NCBI GenBank assembly: GCA_002354095.1 | Contig: DEKX01000019.1 | Location: forward strand, 137,148 to 201,147 | Source of the DNA: Prevotella sp. UBA2711 | GTDB lineage: Bacteria > Bacteroidota > Bacteroidia > Bacteroidales > Bacteroidaceae | DNA length: 64,000 bases | Direction of reading: 5' to 3' | Shown: positions 49,548 through 58,352 of the stretch, in pieces | Position numbering within the stretch: the stretch's first letter is position 1 | How the letters are laid out: each line of letters begins with the position of its first letter | Position numbers and translations under genes: made by a program | The notes under the pieces: generated by a model | Told to the model about the DNA's origin: nothing | Seen by the model: the letters and a program-made list of their open reading frames with translations, nothing else | Database searches by the model: none

Positions 49548-50351
49548 ATGGAGTTTAGAACGGTCGTTGATATTCCCAAACTGGGATTTGAAATACAGCC
49601 CTGCGAGGAAATGCTCTTTGTCGGGTCCTGCTTTGCCGATGCTATCGGCAGCCGGTTCCGTGAAGAAGGCTTCCCCGTCACCGTCAATCCCTTCGGCGTG
49701 ATGTATAACCCTGCCAGTGTGCTTCATACCATCGAGCGTTATGAGGGATGCCCGCGTATTGTTTTCATCACTTTGGGTACCAATCATGTATATCGCCTGA
49801 AAGAGACGGGTGAGATTGTTGACAATTGCCAGAAGCGTCCAGCCGCATTGTTTCAGGAGGAAGAACTCTCTGTTGACCAGTGTGCCGACTATCTTCAAAA
49901 GACCATCAGCCTGTTGAGGCAGCGTCGTGAAAATGTGCAGGTAGTAATGACCGTCAGTCCTATCCGTTATCGTAAGTACGGATACCATGAGAGTCAACTC
50001 TCCAAAGCCACCCTACTATTGGCTATCAACTCTCAACTCTCAACTCTCAACTCTCCACTATCCTACTTCCCCTCTTACGAAATCATGATGGACGAGTTGC
50101 GTGATTACCGTTTCTATAGCCCTGATATGCTGCATCCTTCAGCACAAGCGGTAGAATATATCTGGGAGCGACTGGTTGCCAGTTGTTTCTCGAACGAGGC
50201 AATGGCATTCCTGGAAGAGTGGCGCCCCCTGAAGCAAGCCCTGAATCACCGGCCTTTTGATCCCTATTCCGAGGATTACAAGACATTTATGGATAAAACT
50301 ATGTTAAAAGTTGAAGCCCTTAGAAAAAAATATAGTACCTTCGCACTATGA
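49548..50351 (+). CDS. GSCFA domain protein
   Basis: A 267-residue protein of the SGNH-like GSCFA family. The name-giving motif is VGSCFADAIGSRFREEGF near residue 25; further typical parts are NPFGVMYNPASV, MTVSPIRY and SPDMLHPSAQAVEYIWERL with the distal catalytic Asp/His. These are probably esterases or lipases; the substrate is unknown. A 7-bp tandem repeat (TCAACTC four times, 50026-50053) is inserted in frame and encodes an NSQLSTLNS-like stretch after the LLAI segment. It overlaps the murF-alr gene by 4 bp. Confidence 0.88.
   Translation: MEFRTVVDIPKLGFEIQPCEEMLFVGSCFADAIGSRFREEGFPVTVNPFGVMYNPASVLHTIERYEGCPRIVFITLGTNHVYRLKETGEIVDNCQKRPAALFQEEELSVDQCADYLQKTISLLRQRRENVQVVMTVSPIRYRKYGYHESQLSKATLLLAINSQLSTLNSPLSYFPSYEIMMDELRDYRFYSPDMLHPSAQAVEYIWERLVASCFSNEAMAFLEEWRPLKQALNHRPFDPYSEDYKTFMDKTMLKVEALRKKYSTFAL
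50026..50053 (+). repeat. 7-bp tandem repeat inside the GSCFA gene
   Basis: TCAACTC four times head to tail, open in frame and reading INSQLSTLNSP. It is the complement of the GTTGAGA unit between ftsX and DUF3098. Confidence 0.88.
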
Positions 50352-52825
50352 TTTACACAATTGAGAAAATTGCTACCTTAATAGGAGCTCGTCGCATCGG
50401 ACATGCTGATGCGAAAATAGGTTGGCTGTTGACGGACAGCCGTTCACTGTGTTTTCCGGAAGAAACACTTTTTTTTGCCCTTCGTTCACAGCGTAACGAC
50501 GGACATCGGTATATAGAAGACCTTTATCGTCGTGGAGTGCGCAACTTCGTGGTGGAAAACTCTCAACTCTCCACTTTCAACTCTCAACTTGCGGACGCCA
50601 ACTTCCTCGTAGTGCCATCTCCTTTGGAAGCGCTTCAGCGACTGGCTGAGCGCCATCGCGATGAGTTTGACATCCCTGTGGTGGGCATCACGGGCTCGAA
50701 TGGCAAAACGATGGTAAAGGAATGGCTCTACCAGATTCTGTCACCTCAGATGGTGGTCACCCGTTCGCCTCGCAGTTATAACTCACAGATAGGCGTACCG
50801 CTCTCGGTTTGGCTGTTGAATGAACAGACGGAGGTGGGACTTTTCGAAGCCGGTATCAGCGAACCAGATGAGATGCCGTCGCTGCACGATATCATCCAGC
50901 CCACTATCGGTGTGCTGACCTATTTGGGAACCGCTCACCAACGTAACTTCCGCTCGATGGAGGAAAAATGCATGGAGAAACTCCAACTCTTCCATGGAGC
51001 CAAGGTGATTGCTTACAATAGTGATGATGATACAGTCAGTCGCTGCATCCGTCGTTCGGGTTATAAAGGCGAGAAGATAGGGTGGAGCCGTGAAAACCAG
51101 TCGGCACCTCTGTTTATTGCTAATATTTCCACAGAATCAAATCTATCCTGCGTCTCTTATACATACAAAGGTACGCGCAGCACCTACCATCTGCCCTTTA
51201 TCGACGAGGCGTCTATTGAGTGCTCTTTCGCTTGTGCGGCTATAGCGCTCTATCTGGGTGTAAGTCCCGAGGATTTGGATGCCCGTATGTCGCAGTTGGA
51301 GCCTGTTGCCATGCGCTTGGAAGTGAAGGAGGGTATCCGAGGCTGTACGTTGATCAACGACTCCTACAATTCGGATATCAACTCGCTGGATATTGCCCTC
51401 GATTTCATGAATCGCCGCCCCGACCACAAAGGGCGCCGTCGCACCTTGATTCTCAGTGATATCCAACAGATGGGTATGGATAAGGCAGAACTCTATCGTG
51501 AGGTAAGCGACCTCTGTCAGAAGCGCGGTATCGACCGCCTGATAGGTATCGGTACGTCCATCATGTCGCATGCAGAGGATATCCGGATAGCCGATAAGGC
51601 TTTCTTCCCTGGTGTGGAGCAGTTTGTGGTGAGCGATGTGTTCCGTTCGTTACACGATGAAGTCATCTTGCTGAAGGGAGCACGTGTCTTTGGCTTCGAC
51701 CATCTTACAGAACTGTTGGAGCAGAAGGTGCACGAAACCATCCTGGAGGTAAACCTCAATGCCGTGGTTGATAATCTGAACTTCTATCGATCATTCCTGA
51801 AACCCGAAACCAAACTGGTCTGCATGGTGAAGGCCGATGCCTATGGTGCCGGTGCTGTGGAGGTGGCAAAGACGTTACAGGACCATCGTGTCGATTATCT
51901 CGCGGTGGCTGTGGCAGACGAGGGCGTGACCCTGCGCCGCAATGGTATCACGCAGAACATCATGATTATGAATCCTGAGATGACTGCCTTCAAGACCATG
52001 TTCGACTACGATTTGGAACCGGAGGTCTATTCCTTCCGACTGATGGAAGCCCTGATACATGCTGCCGAGAAAGAAGGTATCACGGGATGGCCCGTACATA
52101 TCAAACTCGATACAGGTATGCATCGTTTGGGCTTCGATCCTGAGAAAGATATTGACGAAGTGATAGCCCGATTGAAGCGCCAGAATGCCATCATTCCCCG
52201 TTCGGTATTCTCTCATTTCGTAGGTTCTGACAGTGACGACTTCGACAATTTCTCGACCATGCAGTTCGAGAAGTTCGACAAGGCCAGCAAGAAACTGCAG
52301 GCAGCTTTCTCACATAAGATATTGCGCCACATGGACAACTCTGCTGCTATTGAACATTTCCCTGAGCGTCAGATGGATATGTGTCGCCTGGGTCTCGGAC
52401 TCTATGGTGTCGATCCGCGCGACAATCGTATGCTGCACACTGTCAGCACCCTGAAGACTACCATTCTCCAGTTGCGTCATGTGCCCAAGGAAGAGACAGT
52501 AGGCTATAGTCGCAAAGGCATTTTGACACGCGACAGTGTGATAGCCGCCATCCCTATCGGTTATGCTGACGGACTGAATCGTCACTTAGGACGCGGTAAG
52601 TGCTATTGTCTGGTCAATGGACAGAAGGCTCCCTATGTAGGTAATATCTGTATGGATGTCGCGATGATTGATGTGACCGATATTCCCTGCAAGGAAGGCG
52701 ACAGCGTGGAAATCTTCGGCGAGCACCTGCCCGTCACCGTTCTCTCCGATGCCCTCGACACCATCCCCTACGAGGTGATGACCAGTGTCAGCAACCGTGT
52801 GAAGAAAGTGTATTTCCAAGACTGA
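50348..52825 (+). CDS. murF-alr: Bifunctional UDP-MurNAc-tripeptide:D-Ala-D-Ala ligase / alanine racemase
   Basis: An 825-residue fusion typical of Bacteroidota. The first 450 residues are MurF, which adds D-Ala-D-Ala to the peptidoglycan precursor (GITGSNGKTMVKEWL P-loop; SPRSYNSQIGVPLSVW; INDSYNSDINSLDIALDFM). The rest is a fold-type III PLP alanine racemase (LVCMVKADAYGAGAVEVAK with the PLP lysine; HIKLDTGMHRLGF; GNICMDVAMIDVTD), which supplies the D-alanine. One protein therefore makes and uses D-Ala. An in-frame 7-bp repeat (50563-50590) sits in the MurF N-terminal domain. It is convergent with the DUF3298 gene. Confidence 0.95.
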   Translation: MIYTIEKIATLIGARRIGHADAKIGWLLTDSRSLCFPEETLFFALRSQRNDGHRYIEDLYRRGVRNFVVENSQLSTFNSQLADANFLVVPSPLEALQRLAERHRDEFDIPVVGITGSNGKTMVKEWLYQILSPQMVVTRSPRSYNSQIGVPLSVWLLNEQTEVGLFEAGISEPDEMPSLHDIIQPTIGVLTYLGTAHQRNFRSMEEKCMEKLQLFHGAKVIAYNSDDDTVSRCIRRSGYKGEKIGWSRENQSAPLFIANISTESNLSCVSYTYKGTRSTYHLPFIDEASIECSFACAAIALYLGVSPEDLDARMSQLEPVAMRLEVKEGIRGCTLINDSYNSDINSLDIALDFMNRRPDHKGRRRTLILSDIQQMGMDKAELYREVSDLCQKRGIDRLIGIGTSIMSHAEDIRIADKAFFPGVEQFVVSDVFRSLHDEVILLKGARVFGFDHLTELLEQKVHETILEVNLNAVVDNLNFYRSFLKPETKLVCMVKADAYGAGAVEVAKTLQDHRVDYLAVAVADEGVTLRRNGITQNIMIMNPEMTAFKTMFDYDLEPEVYSFRLMEALIHAAEKEGITGWPVHIKLDTGMHRLGFDPEKDIDEVIARLKRQNAIIPRSVFSHFVGSDSDDFDNFSTMQFEKFDKASKKLQAAFSHKILRHMDNSAAIEHFPERQMDMCRLGLGLYGVDPRDNRMLHTVSTLKTTILQLRHVPKEETVGYSRKGILTRDSVIAAIPIGYADGLNRHLGRGKCYCLVNGQKAPYVGNICMDVAMIDVTDIPCKEGDSVEIFGEHLPVTVLSDALDTIPYEVMTSVSNRVKKVYFQD
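50563..50590 (+). repeat. 7-bp tandem repeat inside murF
   Basis: Units TCAACTC, TCCACTT, TCAACTC, TCAACTT, in frame, reading NSQLSTFNSQL between FVVE and DANFLVV in the MurF N-terminal domain. Confidence 0.85.
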
Positions 52826-52838
52826 CGCAACCGTGGTG

Positions 52839-53627
52839 TTATCTGGTATTGAGAGGGATGATGATGAGCGCCGGCTCATGGGGCAAAAGCTCGTCGCCGG
52901 CATAGGGTAGGGCTACACCGTCTTTCACAAGATAGGGAGCTGCCTCCGGCAACGGCATGTTGTCAGGATTGATGTCATCGCCCAGCAACTCTTTCATTTG
53001 ATTGTCAGTGGTGACCTTGGTCTCGGTGATGTCGCTCAGCCATTTCTTGATACCCTCCTTCAGTTGCAGCTTAAAAGCCTTGTCGTCCACGTTCTTCAGT
53101 ATGTCCGACCGTCCCAGCGGCTTGCCGTCGCCCTTAAGCAACGTGATTCCGCAGATGCCGCTATTAGGGTGGGGCGTGCCCTTCACAAAACTGTCCCAAG
53201 CCCCCTGTATACTGATACAGTCGTCGGTTTCATACACACACTTAAAGGCTGCCGTGAAGGTGGTCATCGGCTCGCCGTCCTGTGTGTCGGCATCCTCTCC
53301 GCCCTCGTCCAGCAGTGCCTTCAGGTCATTATATTTTGCTTCTGCGAGCAGTCTGACCCACTCCTGTCCGTTGTCGGAAGAGCTGACCTTGAAACTGTCT
53401 TCGAGAGCCATCTGCGCTGTTATAAATCGGGCGACCCCTTGCTGCAGTGCCTCCCCCTCGGCAGGGAAGTCTGTGCTGATAGCAACTTTGATGCCTTGTT
53501 TGCTGACGACAAAGCCCACGGAGTCCATCTTGATGTCCTGACTGCTGGCAGTTGTCTTCGTTTTCTGTTGTGTACAGGCAACAGCCAGCCCTATTGCCAG
53601 TACAATCCATAGATTTTTCTTCATCAT
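52839..53627 (-). CDS. DUF3298/RsiV-like lipoprotein
   Basis: A 262-residue lipoprotein: MMKKNLWIVLAIGLAVAC has the lipidated Cys in AVAC, followed by a Lys/Thr/Ser-rich linker. The rest contains the DUF3298 pattern, with a central acidic segment (LDEGGEDADTQDGEPMTTFTAAFKCVYETDDCISI), the GKPLGRSDILKNVDDKAFKLQLKEGIKKWL helix and a C-terminal DGVALPYAGDELLPHEPALIIIPL strand. Related domains occur in RsiV, which binds lysozyme; a ligand here is not known. The start at 53627 gives a normal signal peptide. It lies just outside the accessory island. Confidence 0.8.
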   Translation of the reverse strand: MMKKNLWIVLAIGLAVACTQQKTKTTASSQDIKMDSVGFVVSKQGIKVAISTDFPAEGEALQQGVARFITAQMALEDSFKVSSSDNGQEWVRLLAEAKYNDLKALLDEGGEDADTQDGEPMTTFTAAFKCVYETDDCISIQGAWDSFVKGTPHPNSGICGITLLKGDGKPLGRSDILKNVDDKAFKLQLKEGIKKWLSDITETKVTTDNQMKELLGDDINPDNMPLPEAAPYLVKDGVALPYAGDELLPHEPALIIIPLNTR

Positions 53628-53772
53628 TGTCCTTGCTTTTATGATTCCATTGCAAAATTCGGCATAAAAATCAAGAATACCAAGTTTTGGCAGCATTTTT
53701 TTTGTTCTGTCTTTTGGAGTCCCGTGCCTACCTGACAAGTGAGGACATAATGTCTCTATAGGCAAAAACTAA

Positions 53773-53875
53773 AAATACCCAACACCCAACACCCAAATCC
53801 TTGTTGAGCCCTTTGTATATAAGGGCTTGGGTTGGGTGTACACCTTTCAAAAGTGTACACCCACCCCACACCCAA
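53773..53875 (-). repeat. Island-flanking repeat, left copy
   Basis: Read on the minus strand it has the same order of elements as the right copy at 61807-61909: GGGTGTGGGGTGGGTGTACACTTTT-like start, a GTGTACAC palindrome pair (AAGTGTACACC and GGTGTACAC), CCCTTATATACAAAGGGC, then TTTGGGTGTTGGGTG. I estimate most aligned positions agree. It is inverted relative to the right copy. The stretch 53628-54033 contains no gene; besides this copy it holds the REP-like palindrome and three degenerate GGAACGGCATCTATTCCCTG-type units (about 53958-54027). Confidence 0.8.
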
Positions 53876-53914
53876 TTTGAATACTCGGTTTGAATTTGCG
53901 CTAACGCGAATAAT

Positions 53915-53956
53915 CGTTTGCGCCTACGCGCACGATGATTTGCGTAGGCGCAAACG
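53915..53956. repeat. REP-like palindrome
   Basis: CGTTTGCGCCTACGC and GCGTAGGCGCAAACG are perfect 15-bp arms around a 12-nt loop; a partial half (TTTGCGCTAACGCGAA) precedes it. GC-rich palindromes of this type are substrates of REP-associated transposases. Confidence 0.8.
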
Positions 53957-54033
53957 GTCGTCGGAACGGCATCTATTCCCTGTTCGAGCGGCATCTAATC
54001 CCTGTGGGAATGCCTTTCATCCCCTATAAAGTC

Positions 54034-54420
54034 CTATTCGGATGAGCGATAGATGATATTCGGATCAGTGATAGAAACTATCGGAACATCACCATTCAAA
54101 CTATGACATATCTCTTCAGCCATTTCATTCAGGGCTACACAGTCGGCACGGCTGATGTGTCGTTTCCCACTATCGAAAGGCCAAGGACTTATTATTAGCA
54201 GGCGACCAGCAGCACACGCCTCGAAAAGCATATCCGCAGGCTTGTAGTAGTCGCGAAAGCCGTTGTCCGTCAAAAGAATAAAAGGGTGTTGCTCCTTCAG
54301 CAGTACCTGCATCACCTGCTTCTCGTCTGGCGAGATGAACGGTGAAACCATCACCACCGCCCGACGCGCTTTTTGCACACAACTATTCTTGTAGTCGCGC
54401 AGTTGTAATTCTTCTAACAT
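54034..54420 (-). CDS. DprA-like Rossmann domain protein, probable C-terminal remnant of a REP-associated transposase
   Basis: A 128-residue protein: LEELQLRDYKNSCVQKARRAVVMVSPFISPDEKQVMQVLLKEQHPFILLTDNGFRDYYKPADMLFEACAAGRLLIISPW, then a conserved ISRADCVALNEMAEEIC tail. From memory this resembles the C-terminal extension found after the Y1 transposase domain in some Bacteroidota REP-associated transposases, and it is DprA/SMF-like in character (SPF, GR, FEACAxGRLL). The catalytic Y1 part (HUH and Tyr) is missing, so it is either a remnant or a stand-alone domain. A REP-like palindrome lies about 80 bp beyond its stop, which supports the link. It follows the lipoprotein gene at 54444 by 24 bp. 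Confidence 0.55.
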   Translation of the reverse strand: MLEELQLRDYKNSCVQKARRAVVMVSPFISPDEKQVMQVLLKEQHPFILLTDNGFRDYYKPADMLFEACAAGRLLIISPWPFDSGKRHISRADCVALNEMAEEICHSLNGDVPIVSITDPNIIYRSSE

Positions 54421-54443
54421 TAGGACATCAACTATTTTTTGAA

Positions 54444-55211
54444 TCAGAAGCCACGAATAGCCCAATCATCAGTAATGTCTATACTAAGTCGATTGAAGAT
54501 ATTCCTGTAGAAATCGTACGATCTCTCCGAATCCTTTTCTTTACACACAGATTTGATGTATGGGTCGTTCAAGTCAACATTAGATATAGCTTTTATATAT
54601 GACCTCAGCAAATCATAATCATATTTCAATTCGTAAATTTCATATGCATCATCTTTATTCTTATATACAACATACTGTTTTGTTATTTCCCTATCAGACA
54701 ATTTCTTTCTAAATTTACATGCATAATAATATCGGAAACCATTGAATTTTCGAGATTCCATGTCTTTAATAGTCTCTAACTGTTCAGGAATTGAAAGATA
54801 GTACACCTTATTAATGTAATCTATTTCTGTTTTGGATAGATATAAATCAGCGTATTCTGGATTTGGGCATACTTTCAAGTCCTTACCATCTATCTCCAAA
54901 ATATTTTTGTCAATACCAAAGTTATCGCCTGCTCTATTTAAAAAATAGGTGTGAGAAACAAGAGCTAATCTTATGTTAATTGAGTTCTTTATATTCGTGT
55001 AGTCTTGTAAAATATAGACATCCGTATCACGAGATAGTTGAGTACACTTTTGAACTACCCGAGTAATCTCTTCAAAACCATAAACATCATCTTCTCTACT
55101 GTAAACATGAGACTTTACAGCATCGTATAGTTCATCATGAGCAGTCTCATTATTAGTACATGATGTCAAAAAGAGAGTTACATAAACTAATACGTAAAAT
55201 AATCTTCTCAT
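54444..55211 (-). CDS. Hypothetical lipoprotein of the accessory operon
   Basis: A 255-residue protein I do not recognise. MRRLFYVLVYVTLFLTSC is a lipoprotein signal with the lipidated Cys in LTSC. The mature part is rich in Asp, Tyr and Lys, with mixed helix and strand: EEITRVVQKCTQLSRDTDVYILQDYTN, TKQYVVYKNKDDAYEIYELKYDYDLL. No enzymatic motif is visible. The ATG overlaps the stop of the 389-residue membrane protein gene by 4 bp, so they are cotranslated. It is AT-rich compared with the housekeeping genes on both sides, a sign of transfer. Confidence 0.6.
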   Translation of the reverse strand: MRRLFYVLVYVTLFLTSCTNNETAHDELYDAVKSHVYSREDDVYGFEEITRVVQKCTQLSRDTDVYILQDYTNIKNSINIRLALVSHTYFLNRAGDNFGIDKNILEIDGKDLKVCPNPEYADLYLSKTEIDYINKVYYLSIPEQLETIKDMESRKFNGFRYYYACKFRKKLSDREITKQYVVYKNKDDAYEIYELKYDYDLLRSYIKAISNVDLNDPYIKSVCKEKDSERSYDFYRNIFNRLSIDITDDWAIRGF

Positions 55212-56377
55212 AATGCCTTTGCCTCCTCTAATAATTTTTCCAGAATATCAATGTTATCTTTATTGTTAAGCGCATTAGAATAAATTCTATTAGCTTTTTC
55301 CAACTTGTCTGGCTGATATGGTTTTATAAATCTTTCAGGATTTGAAAGATCTACAACTTTCTCATATATCGACAAAACAGTATCCGATGGTTTTTCAACA
55401 GATTCTTTTTTGACGCTTGTTTTTTTGTGAACTATTATCACTGGTATTGCTGATATTATAATGAATATTAGGAAAACTATATTGCAAATACCTCTTTTGT
55501 CGGAAATATACGAATTCAGTTCTTGATTATACTTAGTGTCATTAAATGATAGATACATGGTCCCACTTCTTTGAGTCAAATAATACACTTTATAGAAACC
55601 ATTGTAAATCCAACTTAAATTACCAGTAGGGAATCTAAACTTATCGTGATTATGAAAATTAAATGATGCGAAATCAAATTCATCAGTATAGCTATTGGGC
55701 GTATTCGTTTCTATAAAACTACGAAACTGGAAATAGTAATAATCATTCCGCAAGTTGAAAATCTTATTAACCCTTTCCTCGTTTTGTGGTTTATAATACA
55801 TTCGATTGTCTTTATCTTCTTCCTGTATATATTTCTTTGCATCTATACAACAGTCATCGAGTGATGGTCGATAATTACGCAAAGATATATTTTCAGTTTT
55901 ATAGCCAACGAAAACAGGGTAATAATTAAAAACCTTTATGGTATAAAGATCTTGGTCTGGCGCAATATAAGTTCCAATCCATGGTCTGTTCTGAATATAG
56001 TACAAATCGTATAAGTCTCTGAAATTTCCCGGTCGCAATGATTCAAATGCCGTCCTCACGGAATTGCCATAACGTCCATTTGGAAACAATTTCCATGCTA
56101 ACCCGTAAGGTGGCATATTAGAATCTTGTCTATTGTCGATAAGATGTACTGCATCCATATCCATACGCAGGTATTTTGCCCCTCCGTAATCTTTAAAATA
56201 CAAAAGTGCAATGTCACTGCCCCATGCCTCTTTAATTTGCTTTTTTATGTCTATTTCCAGAGATTCCCGCTTTTGCTCAAAGGTAGACTCTGCAAGAATT
56301 GGAATATAGAAAAAGTAGATGCCAATGTATATTCCTATACATATAACAAGAACTATCAGGTATAATATCTTTTTCAT
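55208..56377 (-). CDS. Hypothetical two-helix membrane protein of the accessory operon
   Basis: A 389-residue protein with no family I recognise. A membrane helix opens it (KKILYLIVLVICIGIYIGIYFFYI), about 280 residues of Tyr- and Asp-rich exported sequence follow (GSDIALLYFKDYGGAKYLRMDMDAVHLID; RPGNFRDLYDLYYIQNRPWIG), then a second helix (GICNIVFLIFIIISAIPVIIV) and a Lys/Glu-rich cytoplasmic tail of about 65 residues ending in two amphipathic helices. It would expose a large periplasmic domain and signal across the membrane through the tail. It is coupled to the lipoprotein gene downstream by a 4-bp overlap. Confidence 0.58.
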   Translation of the reverse strand: MKKILYLIVLVICIGIYIGIYFFYIPILAESTFEQKRESLEIDIKKQIKEAWGSDIALLYFKDYGGAKYLRMDMDAVHLIDNRQDSNMPPYGLAWKLFPNGRYGNSVRTAFESLRPGNFRDLYDLYYIQNRPWIGTYIAPDQDLYTIKVFNYYPVFVGYKTENISLRNYRPSLDDCCIDAKKYIQEEDKDNRMYYKPQNEERVNKIFNLRNDYYYFQFRSFIETNTPNSYTDEFDFASFNFHNHDKFRFPTGNLSWIYNGFYKVYYLTQRSGTMYLSFNDTKYNQELNSYISDKRGICNIVFLIFIIISAIPVIIVHKKTSVKKESVEKPSDTVLSIYEKVVDLSNPERFIKPYQPDKLEKANRIYSNALNNKDNIDILEKLLEEAKAL

Positions 56378-56406
56378 TGAATTTCTTTTTTTACTATTTC
56401 AGTAGA

Positions 56407-57003
56407 CTATATATCACTCGCATTTTCATCATCTTTACGCTCAAGATTCAATTTGTCAATATAGTATATCTTTACGCTTCTTATTATTTTCTCCTTAAGA
56501 TCAGAATATTCCGCTTTTGGTTTACCGATTATAGTCATCCATTCTGTTTTTAAAATACCAACAACGTTTTCCCACATGAAATTATCGAAACCTTTTGTTT
56601 GGTATACATATATTGTCTTATCTGGTCCATTATTTTCTCCAAACATATGACAATCTTTATATTTTCTTTTTACGCCCTCAATAAAGTCCGATTCAAAATT
56701 ATTAACTATATTTTGATTTTCATCTGCGAATCCAATTTCTATGCTATAAACCGTTTTTGTTTTCCCCGTATAATTTACAGTTATATTGACATTGCGTCCA
56801 ATATAAACACCTCTGAACATCCTTTTTCCAAAAGGAAGTGATTTGTTTGTTTCTGTATTTGGCAACATTCCTTTTGATTTTAATTTTGCTTCGAAGGTAT
56901 TTATTGTACCATCTATGGGTATTCCCATAAAAGTCAAATGCCGTTGTTGCGCCAAACAAGAAATTGATATTAAAAAACAGAATAATAGAACGAACTTTTT
57001 CAT
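56407..57003 (-). CDS. Hypothetical secreted protein of the accessory operon (1)
   Basis: A 198-residue protein with signal peptide MKKFVLLFCFLISISCLAQ. The mature part opens RHLTFMGIPIDGTINTFEAKLKSKGM, then GVYIGRNVNITVNYTGKTKTVYSIEIGF and ends with a charged helix (KIIRSVKIYYIDKLNLERKDDE). This 'FMGIPIDGTINTFEAKLKSKG' start recurs in many small Bacteroidota secreted proteins of unknown role. The ATG at 57001-57003 is preferred over a TTG two codons earlier. It lies 2 bp downstream of the preceding operon gene. Confidence 0.6.
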   Translation of the reverse strand: MKKFVLLFCFLISISCLAQQRHLTFMGIPIDGTINTFEAKLKSKGMLPNTETNKSLPFGKRMFRGVYIGRNVNITVNYTGKTKTVYSIEIGFADENQNIVNNFESDFIEGVKRKYKDCHMFGENNGPDKTIYVYQTKGFDNFMWENVVGILKTEWMTIIGKPKAEYSDLKEKIIRSVKIYYIDKLNLERKDDENASDI

Positions 57004-57005
57004 AC

Positions 57006-57653
57006 TCAATAATTCTTTATAAATCGGAATGATTTGATTATATTATCATGAATACTCTTCCACATTTCTCGTTCTGCCTCACGGTATGAGAATGTCAATG
57101 TAACGCTTTCGTATCGATTGAAGATGCGAAACACGTTTACGATGACTGGTGGTTGTTTTCCTTCCCATCCCTTGCGCTTATATGAATAGTAAAGCACAGG
57201 GAATCCGTTTATGGTGAGTGGTTGCACAGAGATTAGTTTAATGAATGGAGTGCCAGACCTTGCACATGATTCTTTTGAGGCTTCTGTTACAGCATATAGT
57301 ATTTCTCTATCAACCAAAATCTGGTCTCCTCGCCCAAATGTAGGGTCATTCCTGTCTTCTTTGAAGTATTCTACAATTACTCGGCAGTATTTATTATATG
57401 CCTCCTTTACATTGTCATTCAGTCCTTTCTGCTGGAATGTAATGTGACCAGATTGTGTAGTAATATCCGCAAGAGGTTGCTTCCCTTGTCCACTAATTCG
57501 CTTAGTGTTATTCAGTTCAGAGAATTGCAGTTCCAACTTATTTGGTAGTTCTATTCTATACTTCCCATTGCATGAATAGACTGTTGTTTGAGCTTCATTT
57601 GTCAAGCAGATAAAACCCATAACAAACGTGATTAAATATCTTTGAATATCCAT
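57006..57653 (-). CDS. Hypothetical secreted protein of the accessory operon (2)
   Basis: A 215-residue protein with a signal peptide (MDIQRYLITFVMGFICLTNEAQ) and a mature part of mostly beta-strands: YSCNGKYRIELPNKLELQFSELN, then KYCRVIVEYFKEDRNDPTFGRGDQILVDREILYAVTEAS, ending ESVTLTFSYREAEREMWKSIHDNIIKSFRF. The closing helix with a Trp and repeated Phe is reminiscent of small lipid- or protein-binding periplasmic proteins of the PsbP/Mog1 type, but I cannot prove this. It is 9 bp after the preceding gene. Confidence 0.58.
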   Translation of the reverse strand: MDIQRYLITFVMGFICLTNEAQTTVYSCNGKYRIELPNKLELQFSELNNTKRISGQGKQPLADITTQSGHITFQQKGLNDNVKEAYNKYCRVIVEYFKEDRNDPTFGRGDQILVDREILYAVTEASKESCARSGTPFIKLISVQPLTINGFPVLYYSYKRKGWEGKQPPVIVNVFRIFNRYESVTLTFSYREAEREMWKSIHDNIIKSFRFIKNY

Positions 57654-57662
57654 AGTTAAGCT

Positions 57663-58334
57663 TTAAAAATTAGTGCCTCTCTTTGACGAAACTTTTGAAA
57701 TTTTCTTGTATTTTGTCTCGTCATCACCGTATTCTACAAACTGATAGTTGCCACCAAAAACCACTCTGCTTGTAAACGCATAGTGTTCTTTGTAAACAGG
57801 TTGCCATGTATAACAAGAGAAAGAGTTGGCATTATAATCACCACCATCTTTCTTTGGCCTAATGTTCTTTGCTAACACCATCCTAAAGTTGTCTTTGCTA
57901 TATTCGTAAAAGACAATATCTTCAGTAGAGTGTATGACTTTATAAGTCCAACCAAATCCTGGCATAATATAGTGGAACATTCCCTCCCACTCAGCAGCAT
58001 CAATGCCTCCCCTTGAATACCCTGCAATATTGGCAACAACGAAATCAAGACATTTAAGAATCCCCTTCATATTTCTCAAATATGGCAAGTCGGAACTTGC
58101 TTGTGGGTGATTTGAGTATAGTGCTTCAGAATATACCTCATCAGCAGTCTTCTTAAATTGTTGTGTAAGGTCGTATAGCTTTATTGTATTAGAATGATGG
58201 TAAGGATTGTCCATAAATGACCCCGTTAACTCCGTCACCGCATTAGACATCTCGTTTACCAGCTGCGATTGTGCCGACAATAATTGTATGGAAATCAGCA
58301 TAGAGACCACACCGCATAATATAAATTTTCTCAT
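57663..58334 (-). CDS. Hypothetical secreted protein of the accessory operon (3)
   Basis: A 223-residue protein with signal peptide MRKFILCGVVSMLISIQLLSAQ. A helical section follows (LVNEMSNAVTELTG; TIKLYDLTQQFKKTADEVYSEALYS), then an aromatic region (WEGMFHYIMPGFGWTYKVIHSTEDIVFYEYSKDNFRMVLA) and a strand-rich end. I recognise no family. It is 18 bp after the lipoprotein gene and 9 bp before the next. A signal peptide without a lipobox or barrel signature points to the periplasm. Confidence 0.58.
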   Translation of the reverse strand: MRKFILCGVVSMLISIQLLSAQSQLVNEMSNAVTELTGSFMDNPYHHSNTIKLYDLTQQFKKTADEVYSEALYSNHPQASSDLPYLRNMKGILKCLDFVVANIAGYSRGGIDAAEWEGMFHYIMPGFGWTYKVIHSTEDIVFYEYSKDNFRMVLAKNIRPKKDGGDYNANSFSCYTWQPVYKEHYAFTSRVVFGGNYQFVEYGDDETKYKKISKVSSKRGTNF

Positions 58335-58352
58335 AACCTTCTTAAATTATAG

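Noticed and set aside
53002..53612. Two overlapping plus-strand frames opposite the DUF3298 lipoprotein
   Set aside because: The minus-strand protein has a signal peptide and domain pattern; the opposite frames have neither.
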